Shown here: piece by piece, positions 35,490-43,200 of the stretch
Position numbering within the stretch: position 1 is the first letter of the stretch
How the letters are laid out: each line of letters opens with the position of its first letter
Source: Roseivirga sp.
Lineage (GTDB): Bacteria; Bacteroidota; Bacteroidia; Cytophagales; Cyclobacteriaceae
Assembly: GCA_021404565.1 (NCBI GenBank)
Contig: JAAWWF010000002.1
Location: 434,001 to 498,000, forward strand
Direction of reading: 5' to 3'
DNA length: 64,000 nt
Program-made: the position numbers and the translations under genes
Notes under the pieces: generated by a model
Database searches by the model: none
What the model was told of the DNA's origin: nothing
The model's input: only the letters and a program-made list of their open reading frames with translations

Positions 35490-35948
35490 ATGAGCTCGGC
35501 TTATCCGCTTCCATCATTCTATTTTACCCTGTCTTTCAGTGGTATTACCTATAACAGTGACATGAGCTTTCAGGAGGCATCGGGTATCGATGTCTCCATG
35601 GAAGTGGATCCTGTTTACAGTGGCGGGCAAAACAACTTTCACTATAAGTTGCCAAAGCCTACCAAATACAGCAACCTGGTGCTGAAACGCGGTCAAATGG
35701 CTGCCAACTCTCAGCTGACAGCCTGGTGCGTCAAAACCATGCAAAATGGTCTTAACAGCCCAATTCAGCCTAAGACGATCACCCTGAAGCTGTTGAACGA
35801 AAAGAAGAAGCCGGTAATTACCTGGACGATTTACGGTGCTTATCCCATTAAGTGGAATGTATCTGATTTTAAGGCCCAGGAGAATGCGCTGAGTGTTGAA
35901 ACGGTAGAGTTTGCCTACCAGTATTTTAAACAAAATGTGTCAAGCTAA
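35490..35948 (+). CDS. Inner tube protein 2 of the eCIS (gp19-like, Pvc5-like)
   Basis: A 152-residue paralogue of the previous tube protein: PSFYFTLSFSGITYNSDMSF, EASGIDVSMEVDPVYSGG, KYSNLVLKRGQM, and AYPIKWNVSDFKAQ. A second, diverged tube subunit is standard in eCIS loci and is known to form the ring at the junction between tube and baseplate spike. It starts 15 bases after tube 1 and is followed 11 bases later by the DUF5908 gene. Confidence 0.92.
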   Translation: MSSAYPLPSFYFTLSFSGITYNSDMSFQEASGIDVSMEVDPVYSGGQNNFHYKLPKPTKYSNLVLKRGQMAANSQLTAWCVKTMQNGLNSPIQPKTITLKLLNEKKKPVITWTIYGAYPIKWNVSDFKAQENALSVETVEFAYQYFKQNVSS

Positions 35949-35959
35949 TCCGTGAAGCC

Positions 35960-36130
35960 ATGCCTGTAGAGATTAAAGAATTGATCATCCGAACCAATAT
36001 TGTATCCGACCAGAATGCAACGGGCAGAGAGAATCAGCATGGTTATTTAACTGAGCAAGATAAAAAGGACATCATTCAGGCTTCAGTGAATCAGGTGTTG
36101 AAAACCATCAAACGTAAAAACGAACGCTGA
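35960..36130 (+). CDS. DUF5908-like small eCIS protein
   Basis: A 56-residue protein starting MPVEIKELIIRTNIV, which matches the start pattern of the DUF5908 family found in Bacteroidota eCIS operons. The middle is polar (SDQNATGRENQHGYLTEQDK) and the end is a basic helix (VLKTIKRKNER). Its last base is the first base of the next start codon (TGATGG), so translation is coupled to the LysM gene. The role is unknown, possibly a small baseplate or tube adaptor. Confidence 0.8.
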   Translation: MPVEIKELIIRTNIVSDQNATGRENQHGYLTEQDKKDIIQASVNQVLKTIKRKNER

Positions 36131-36786
36131 TGGGGCTTCAGGTACTTACCATTACGGCTTATAAAGACGAAAACTTCGGGAGTCAATCCAGTGGTATCAG
36201 TCCGTATAAGGCCATGCTCAACCCAGATTCCTTTTCGGAAGACCTGAAGGTCACTTACAAAGACCAGCAGTCGCCCGGAAAAGATGCTGCTGATAATAAG
36301 TACCAAAAGACCCCTCCGTCAAGTCTGAATTTTAGCCTGACCATTGATGGTACCGGGGTGGTGGATGCATCACGGACGGATGTAGCGCAGGAAATCGCCA
36401 ACCTTAAAAAGGTGGTTTATACCACCAATGGCGAAATCCATACGCCTAATTATGTAAAAGTGGTCTGGGGAGCTTTCAACTATCAGGGCAGACTGACCTC
36501 CATGAAGGTGGACTATACCATGTTCAAGGCCAGCGGGGCTCCGGTAAGGGCAAAAGTAACGCTGTCTTTTACCGAGGTTCAGGAATCTTCAGGAAGCAAA
36601 AATCAGTCTCCGGATATGTCTAAGTCGCGAATAGCCGTGGCTGGCGATTCATTGGCCAGACTTACCTACGATGCTTATGATGATGAGATTCACCTTATCA
36701 AGGTAGCTACTTACAACAAGCTCGATTCCCTGCTGCAGCTTATTCCGGGGACCCGAATTGAATTTCCACCGATAATTTCTAATTGA
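36130..36786 (+). CDS. CIS tube/LysM adaptor protein (Pvc7/Afp7-like)
   Basis: A 218-residue protein of the CIS-tube LysM group: an N-terminal beta domain (YKAMLNPDSFSEDLKVTYKD; PPSSLNFSLTIDGTGVVDAS) and a C-terminal LysM-like fold (VAGDSLARLTYDAYDDE ... LLQLIPGTRIEFPP). In phage and eCIS structures this protein (gp53/Afp7 type) clamps the central spike to the wedge proteins of the baseplate. It overlaps the DUF5908 gene by one base and ends one base before the start of the VgrG-like gene. Confidence 0.88.
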   Translation: MGLQVLTITAYKDENFGSQSSGISPYKAMLNPDSFSEDLKVTYKDQQSPGKDAADNKYQKTPPSSLNFSLTIDGTGVVDASRTDVAQEIANLKKVVYTTNGEIHTPNYVKVVWGAFNYQGRLTSMKVDYTMFKASGAPVRAKVTLSFTEVQESSGSKNQSPDMSKSRIAVAGDSLARLTYDAYDDEIHLIKVATYNKLDSLLQLIPGTRIEFPPIISN

Positions 36787-36787
36787 C

Positions 36788-38578
36788 ATGGGAAGCTCAC
36801 CAGCTCAGGACAGCGCGAATGTAGTTACCTACGAAGTTTCAGCAGGAGGGAGCGCTATTCCTGATACCTACGACATTGATTCAATCATAGTCACCAAGCA
36901 GGTCAACCGTATCAGTACCTGTGAGATAGTATTGTTTGACGGAGATCCTGCCAAGGCAGATTTTCCCCTGAGTGATTCAAGCACTTTTTTGCCGGGTACA
37001 GAGGTTGAAATTAAGCTTGGATATGATAGTACCAACGCCTCTGTATTCAAAGGAATTGTCATCAAACAGTCCATCAGAATCAGTAATGAGAAAGGTCCAC
37101 AGCTGGAGCTGGTTTGTAAGGACAAGGCGATAAAAATGTCAGTAGGCAGGCAAAATGCCTACTACAAAGACATGAAAGACAGCGATATCATCAGCAAGGT
37201 GATCGGCAATCATTCCGGACTTTCCTCCGATGTAACAGCCACTTCGGCCACACTGCCTGAGGTAATTCAATACTACGCCTCTGACTGGGACTTTATGATC
37301 AGTCGGGCTGAAGTAAATGGATTGTTGGTAACCACCGATGCCGGCAAGGTAGGAGTGAGCGACCCTACCGCTGCCAGTGATTCCGGAATTGAGGTCACCT
37401 ACGGGCAGGACATTCTCGAGTTTGATGCTACCATGGATGCTACCGATCAGTTCAGCTCGGTAAAATGCAGCGCCTGGGACCATAAAACTCAAAAGGTGGT
37501 AACTGGAGAAGCTTCCGGAGCTGACAGTGGATTGGGCAATGTTAGTACAACTACACTGGCTGATGTGATTGGCCTGTCTGACTTTCCTTTTCAATCAGTA
37601 GCCCCTCTCGATGAGGCAGGTCTCAATACCTGGGCCAAGGCGCAGGTCACCAAATCGGAGTATGCCAAAATTCGTGGAAATGTGCGCTTCCAGGGTACCG
37701 CTTCGGCACTACCGGCCACAACCATATCCATTATGGGAGTGGGAGAACGCTTTGAAGGCACTGCCTTTATTTCGGCTGTTACCCACAGGTTGGAAGATGG
37801 TGATTGGGTCTGTGATGCGACCATTGGGGTTGATCCAGAGTGGTTTTCTGAAAATGTTCAAATGCAATCTCCATTGGCTTCAGGCCTGTTGCCTGGTATC
37901 CAGGGACTGCATCTGGGCACGGTCAAACAAATCAATGAAGACACCGACAGTGAGTTTCGCGTACTGGTGGATATTCCGTTGATCACCACCTCTTCCGATG
38001 GTGTTTGGGCCCGCTACGGCAACTTTTACGCTACCAACAAGGCCGGTATTTTCTTCTATCCTGAGGTGGGTGATGAGGTGGTTTTAGGCTTCCTGAATGA
38101 AGATCCTCGCTATCCCATCATTTTGGCCTCACTATACAGCAGCAGCAAAAAAGTAGCGCCTTATACTCCCGATGATAAAAACAGTATCAAGGCCATTGTA
38201 ACCAATGCTCAGATCAAAATAGAGTTTGATGATGAAAACAAGGTACTCACTGTCACCACACCCGGAGAAAACCAGATGGTATTCAGTGATAAGGACAAGA
38301 GTATTACCATCAGCGATCAGAATAGCAACAAGATAGAGATGACCTCATCGGGCATTACGCTCGACAGTGCCAGTAGTATGACCCTTAAGGCTGCCCAGGA
38401 CATCAGTATTACAGCCGGCACCAGTGTGAGCATTGAAGGGCCACAATCTGCTGAAATGACGGGTGCCAGCGTCAGTGTCAAAGCTGATATGGATTTAGGA
38501 CTGGAAGGGGGAATGACTTCCAAGCTCTCCGGGGGTACACAGGTGACCATCAGTGGAGCCATGGTCATGATTAATTAA
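36788..38578 (+). CDS. VgrG-like spike/hub protein of the eCIS (Pvc8-like)
   Basis: A 596-residue protein that fuses a gp27-like hub (residues 1-~360; DIDSIIVTKQVNRISTCEIV, VGRQNAYYKDMKDSDIISKV) to a gp5-type OB domain (~374-457: HLGTVKQINEDTDSEFRVLV, GIFFYPEVGDEVVLGFLNED) and a C-terminal triple-stranded beta-helix of repeated short strands (~471-596). As a trimer it plugs the tube and forms the piercing spike, on which the PAAR protein sits. There is no extra effector domain after the beta-helix: the protein stops in the last repeat. Confidence 0.94.
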   Translation: MGSSPAQDSANVVTYEVSAGGSAIPDTYDIDSIIVTKQVNRISTCEIVLFDGDPAKADFPLSDSSTFLPGTEVEIKLGYDSTNASVFKGIVIKQSIRISNEKGPQLELVCKDKAIKMSVGRQNAYYKDMKDSDIISKVIGNHSGLSSDVTATSATLPEVIQYYASDWDFMISRAEVNGLLVTTDAGKVGVSDPTAASDSGIEVTYGQDILEFDATMDATDQFSSVKCSAWDHKTQKVVTGEASGADSGLGNVSTTTLADVIGLSDFPFQSVAPLDEAGLNTWAKAQVTKSEYAKIRGNVRFQGTASALPATTISIMGVGERFEGTAFISAVTHRLEDGDWVCDATIGVDPEWFSENVQMQSPLASGLLPGIQGLHLGTVKQINEDTDSEFRVLVDIPLITTSSDGVWARYGNFYATNKAGIFFYPEVGDEVVLGFLNEDPRYPIILASLYSSSKKVAPYTPDDKNSIKAIVTNAQIKIEFDDENKVLTVTTPGENQMVFSDKDKSITISDQNSNKIEMTSSGITLDSASSMTLKAAQDISITAGTSVSIEGPQSAEMTGASVSVKADMDLGLEGGMTSKLSGGTQVTISGAMVMIN

Positions 38579-38634
38579 TACCCGGAAAAGAGAAGTGCTC
38601 TTTTCACCACAACATATAAAACGAATATAGAATT

Positions 38635-38934
38635 ATGCCACCAGCTGCCAGACTCACCGATATGCATACTTGCCCCATGGTCACCCCGGGTTTGCCCCCG
38701 ATACCCCATGTGGGAGGGCCGGTGATCGGACCAGGGGTGCCGACCGTTCTCATCGGCAAACTGCCTGCGGCCATTGTGGGTGATTCATGTGTATGTGTAG
38801 GGCCACCTGACTCCATTATCAAAGGCAGTGCCACCGTGATGATCGGAGGGATGCCTGCTGCCCGAATGGGCGATACCACTGCCCATGGAGGCTCTGTAGT
38901 AATTGGTTGTATGACGGTAATGATCGGAGGTTGA
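38635..38934 (+). CDS. PAAR-repeat spike tip protein (Pvc10-like)
   Basis: A 99-residue PAAR protein: PPAARLTDMHTCPMV at the start, repeated proline/glycine strands (GGPVIGPGVPTVLIG, ATVMIGGMPAARMGDTTAHG) and conserved His/Cys residues (HTCP, SCVCVG, TAHGG, GCMTVMIGG) that bind the metal at the cone tip. It sharpens the VgrG-type spike. No toxin domain is fused to it. It lies 56 bases after the VgrG-like gene, one of the longest gaps inside the operon. Confidence 0.94.
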   Translation: MPPAARLTDMHTCPMVTPGLPPIPHVGGPVIGPGVPTVLIGKLPAAIVGDSCVCVGPPDSIIKGSATVMIGGMPAARMGDTTAHGGSVVIGCMTVMIGG

Positions 38935-38935
38935 T

Positions 38936-39361
38936 ATGATGATAAATCAGGAAGAAAACGACTTTTTAGGCATAGGCTGGAGCTCGCCACCGACTTTCCA
39001 GAAAGGAATAGACACGGTCGTGATGCAGGGTGGCGTAGATAATATCAATGAGAACCTTAAGTCTCTGATATCCACTAACCTTGGGGAAAGACCCTTCAAG
39101 AGAAACTTTGGTACGCATCTCAGGTCTTTTGTATTCCACATTCCCGATGCTGAAATGCAAAATAAGATCAAAGAAACTGTAAGAAGAGCGATTACTGAAT
39201 ATGAGCCTCGCATTGACCTGGAAGAAGTAGAGATCGACATGTCCGGAAGCCTTGATGGCCTGCTGATCATCAATGTGAGCTACCTGGTGATCAAGGTGAA
39301 TACACGACACAACTTTGTATATCCATTCTATATCAATGAGGGCTCTTATTTGAACTTTTGA
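38936..39361 (+). CDS. Baseplate wedge protein gp25-like (GPW family, Pvc9-like)
   Basis: A 141-residue protein with the gp25/GPW fold: ENLKSLISTNLGERPFKRNF is the family signature, followed by HLRSFVFHIPDAEMQNKIKE and RRAITEYEPRIDLEEVEI. It joins the baseplate to the first sheath ring. It starts one base after the PAAR stop, and its TGA overlaps the next ATG by one base. Either of two adjacent ATG codons may be the start. Confidence 0.92.
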   Translation: MMINQEENDFLGIGWSSPPTFQKGIDTVVMQGGVDNINENLKSLISTNLGERPFKRNFGTHLRSFVFHIPDAEMQNKIKETVRRAITEYEPRIDLEEVEIDMSGSLDGLLIINVSYLVIKVNTRHNFVYPFYINEGSYLNF

Positions 39362-42300
39362 TGCAGGTCGACCGAAATATCGCCTTCAATCACTTCTTCA
39401 GTGCCGATCGCAGGTCCTTTCAAAACCCGCTGCTCGACCCTGAACAGGTACCGCTGGACGAAAGGTCGACTACCGAACTAATCAACTACCTGGCCCGTTT
39501 GTCTACGCAGTTCTGGTATTACGATACCGACAATAAAAGACAAGGCGATTGGTCAGACTTTTTCCATCAGGACCTGAGTGCCATCCTGGCGGTGATCAGC
39601 GAATCTGATATGGATTATGAGTTCAGGCGTATCCTGGATTTTTTGAAAGGAGTGAAGCCGGGAATTCCACGTGAACAACAGAAGGTTTTCCTTTGGGAGG
39701 TATTCGATCTGTGCTTTGCTTGTGTATTTGACATCAATGAATGGTTTATAACCTTTAGTCAGTATCACGTAAATCATCCCTTCTACACTTTTCTAAAGGA
39801 GCTCATCTGGAAAAAGCTCAGCTTCAAACTGCGGGATATTTATACCCATTACCACGCCCTGGTCAGGCTCGATGTATTGGACGATAAGTCCAGGATTGAC
39901 AGGCTCTATAAGCAGTTTGAAAAACTACACATCACCTGGAATTTTAATGCTTTTCCGGTTGGAGGAAAGAACAAGGAACTGCTGACTTCTAAGCAAGAGC
40001 TGATCTCTTTTGTCAGAGGGCTGGAGGAGGTAGTGAAAGACTATTTTAATCTTAGGAAAATTCTTATCAGGCGGGCCGGAGAAGACTTTGATAAAAGCCT
40101 CGATTCGGGAGAGATGCAGCCGCACATTGCTTTGCTCATTTCCTTTCTGGATTTATACAAGAATCAGCAAAAGTCATTGAACAGCCTCGTACCGGAGCAT
40201 TTACGCTTCTACTATGAAGAGGTTCTTGATTTTTGCCCGGGCCTGAGTCAGCCAGACCACAGCCATGTATATCTCACACTCAAGGATGGGTTTAAGTCGT
40301 TTAAGGTACCAGCACACACCCGGTTTCTGGGCGGTATAGATGAAACCGGAAAGGACCTCGTTTTTCAAAGCGATAAATCCTTGCTGGTAGTTAATTCTAA
40401 AATCACTGACTACCTGACGCTTACAAAAAATAAGAAGTCTGAAGAGCTTTTGTTTGCCCCTTTTAAATGTGGTGGTGAGGAGGAGTTTCAAGTTCCCTAT
40501 GTAGATGAGTTTACTGGTCAAATGGCCTCCTTTGGTATGTTTGGTGCCACCGACAGTCAAAGTAAAAGGGCCACATTAGCCCACCTGGGCTGGGCCATAT
40601 CTTCGCCAGAACTGGCACTCGCTGGTGGAGAGCGCAAAGTGACCATCAGCTTTGGACTCAGTCTAGATGTAGACGAAGAAGAGGGAGATGAATACAGCTG
40701 GGCAGAAACCCTCACCGGGGCTTTTGATTTGGCGCTGACGGGTGTCGAAGGTTGGATTTACCCTGCCGAGGTGTCTGTTGGTGTTCAGGATGAATTGCTC
40801 TCTGTTCATTTCACCATTTCTGAAAACCAGGAGGCCGTAGTGGGCTATGACCAAAGTATCCATGGTGATCGCTATCAGACCTCAGAGCCGATCGCCTTGC
40901 TTAGGTTAAGTGACAGAGTACAGGAGAGCTCAAGGCTTGACGTGTTTGACCTTCTCGCCAGCCGGCTGTTTGAAGGCTATACCATTAGCACAGAGGTGAC
41001 TGGACTGCCGGTTAAAAATATAAGAAACCATGAGGGTAACCTGTTTAATGAGGGGCTGGTGACTCCTTTTGGTAGCAATCCGGTAGTCGGGGCTTATCTC
41101 AATGTTAGAAATGAAGAAGTAACCGCTAAATCCCTGAAAGACATATCACTCAACATCAGGTGGATCAATGTACCTACTGAGGCTGGCTTTGAGGAGTATT
41201 ATGAAGCCTATAACGATTACCTCAAGATTTATCAGCCTGAAAGCACACTGTTTTCCAGAGGGGCTTTTCAAACCCAGCTTAAATGGACAGGACTGGATGG
41301 TCAGGTACGATCCAGACCGCGTTATCCGCTGTTTGGCGAAAGCAGTGAGGGGGATATCACGTTGGAAAAAACCGCTGAAGAGGCAGCACCTGATTCTGAA
41401 GAAGCTGAGAGTGTTCCAAGCGAAACGGTTATTGAAACCATAACTCCTGTTGAATATCGAATCAAAGTACCCGAGAAGGAGAAGACTATCCGGGCTGAGA
41501 AGAAAGGTCTTACAGCGGGACTTACGTTGACCCTGACGGACCCTACAGAGACCTTCGGCAATGCTGTGTATCCGAGAGTGGTTGCGCAGGTAACAATGGA
41601 TAATACCCGAAAGGCTACTTATGAAATGGGGCTTATCGGGTTGATTCTGGGCTTCTTAAAGGCCATTCTGGCCGTGTTAGAAGCCATTGTCGAGGGAGTT
41701 AAAAAAGCCTGGTGTTTTATTACGGGAAAAGAATACCAGAAGAAGGCCAAAAAACCACGCTTCAAGGCTACCCCGGGTCAACCCTTTACACCTCAGCTCA
41801 ATGGAATTACGCTTTCTTATACATCTGAGAAAAAGGTAGCGCTGGGAAAAGCTGGGCCTGATCAGTTTTACCTCATACATCCTCAGGGAATAGAGCCTGT
41901 CAGTTACAGAAAATCAACCCTGGTACCTGCCTATCGTGAGAACGGATATGCCTTCCTGGGTTTTGATAAGCTCTCACCAAAAAAGCCGCTGACACTGTTG
42001 TTAGGGATTGAAAATCGACTGGATACCCACATTACTGAAGACTTTGTTCCCGTAAAAATTGAGCAGCTCACTACTGTGGGCTGGAGGAAAAGCCCATTAT
42101 TGGAAGACAGCACTTTTGGTCTGAACAAGACCGGGGTCATCAGCTTTATGATCCACCATGAGGTATGTAATGATAGCCTGTTGATGCCTGATGGAAAATT
42201 CTGGATCAGACTTTCTGCTCCGGAATCAGTCGTGAAGAGCTGCAGGCTTACCATGCTTGGTGTCAATGCGGTGAAGCTGACCCGGGTAATGAGCAAGGAA

Positions 42301-43200
42301 GACAAGCAAAAGCCTGTGATGAGTATTCCACCGGGTAAGATTCGTGAAATGACCATTCCATCGCAACAGGTGGCGGCTATTCAGCAGCCCTTCCCATCAG
42401 CAGGGGGGCGCCTTCCAGAGAACAGGCCAGAGTTCTATCAGCGGGTAGCACAGCGCCTGTCTACCAAAGACAGGGCCGTTTCACTTAACGACTACCAGTC
42501 CATGATCCTGCAGCGCTTTACCAATATTTTCAGGGTTAACCTGCTGCCTGCCAAATATCACGATAAGAAGCGCTGTACGCAGATTACCATGTCGCTGGTG
42601 CCGGTAGTGGATGCTACTGATGCCATAGATAAATACCGTCCCATCGCCAGGGCCGATGTGTTGGCAGAGGTATTGCAGTCTTTAAGAGCTAAAATAAGTC
42701 CACATGTGCGTCTGGATGTAAAGCATGCCGGCTTCGAAGAGGTAAAGGTTGGTCTGGAGGTGCTTTTTAATGACGCGTCCCTCAACAGGGAATTGATTGA
42801 AAAACTCAATCAGGATCTGATGGCCTTTATGTCTCCATGGATTCAGCCCAATGAGCTGGCCTATGAAGAGGCACTGGTGCATACCAATGACATTATCAAG
42901 TTTATCCGTGCCAGGCCCTATGTGACCAATTTCCGAAAGTTCAGAATCTATCTGAACGACCGGCTGATTTATGGGCAGGATTTAAAAAAGAAGGGAAAAC
43001 AGTCAGAAATGAGTCAGCAACCGCTGATTCCCATGAATGAGCTCAATGTATTGGTTTCTGCCAGGCAGCATGATATCAGACTGATCGGAGAAGAGAATGA
43101 AGATGACATGGAGGCCGACAACTCACTGGAAGTAGCTTTGGAGCAAGAGGAGCAAGTCTCTCCTGAGAGCCTGTCAGAGGAAGGAGAGGAGCATGAGTAA
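39361..43200 (+). CDS. Baseplate J-like wedge protein 1 of the eCIS (Pvc11-like), large
   Basis: A 1279-residue baseplate J/gp47-family protein. The start is at the ATG overlapping the gp25 stop. The C-terminal third has the gp47-like region (RVAQRLSTKDRAVSLNDYQS, LQSLRAKISPHVRLDVKHAG). Unusual parts are an acidic linker (~residues 668-716), a hydrophobic helix (MGLIGLILGFLKAILAVLEA at ~755-774) followed by a basic stretch, and an acidic tail of ~35 residues. Wedge proteins of this type surround the spike. The hydrophobic helix is unexpected in a soluble wedge. It overlaps the next gene by eight bases. Confidence 0.88.
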   Translation: MQVDRNIAFNHFFSADRRSFQNPLLDPEQVPLDERSTTELINYLARLSTQFWYYDTDNKRQGDWSDFFHQDLSAILAVISESDMDYEFRRILDFLKGVKPGIPREQQKVFLWEVFDLCFACVFDINEWFITFSQYHVNHPFYTFLKELIWKKLSFKLRDIYTHYHALVRLDVLDDKSRIDRLYKQFEKLHITWNFNAFPVGGKNKELLTSKQELISFVRGLEEVVKDYFNLRKILIRRAGEDFDKSLDSGEMQPHIALLISFLDLYKNQQKSLNSLVPEHLRFYYEEVLDFCPGLSQPDHSHVYLTLKDGFKSFKVPAHTRFLGGIDETGKDLVFQSDKSLLVVNSKITDYLTLTKNKKSEELLFAPFKCGGEEEFQVPYVDEFTGQMASFGMFGATDSQSKRATLAHLGWAISSPELALAGGERKVTISFGLSLDVDEEEGDEYSWAETLTGAFDLALTGVEGWIYPAEVSVGVQDELLSVHFTISENQEAVVGYDQSIHGDRYQTSEPIALLRLSDRVQESSRLDVFDLLASRLFEGYTISTEVTGLPVKNIRNHEGNLFNEGLVTPFGSNPVVGAYLNVRNEEVTAKSLKDISLNIRWINVPTEAGFEEYYEAYNDYLKIYQPESTLFSRGAFQTQLKWTGLDGQVRSRPRYPLFGESSEGDITLEKTAEEAAPDSEEAESVPSETVIETITPVEYRIKVPEKEKTIRAEKKGLTAGLTLTLTDPTETFGNAVYPRVVAQVTMDNTRKATYEMGLIGLILGFLKAILAVLEAIVEGVKKAWCFITGKEYQKKAKKPRFKATPGQPFTPQLNGITLSYTSEKKVALGKAGPDQFYLIHPQGIEPVSYRKSTLVPAYRENGYAFLGFDKLSPKKPLTLLLGIENRLDTHITEDFVPVKIEQLTTVGWRKSPLLEDSTFGLNKTGVISFMIHHEVCNDSLLMPDGKFWIRLSAPESVVKSCRLTMLGVNAVKLTRVMSKEDKQKPVMSIPPGKIREMTIPSQQVAAIQQPFPSAGGRLPENRPEFYQRVAQRLSTKDRAVSLNDYQSMILQRFTNIFRVNLLPAKYHDKKRCTQITMSLVPVVDATDAIDKYRPIARADVLAEVLQSLRAKISPHVRLDVKHAGFEEVKVGLEVLFNDASLNRELIEKLNQDLMAFMSPWIQPNELAYEEALVHTNDIIKFIRARPYVTNFRKFRIYLNDRLIYGQDLKKKGKQSEMSQQPLIPMNELNVLVSARQHDIRLIGEENEDDMEADNSLEVALEQEEQVSPESLSEEGEEHE

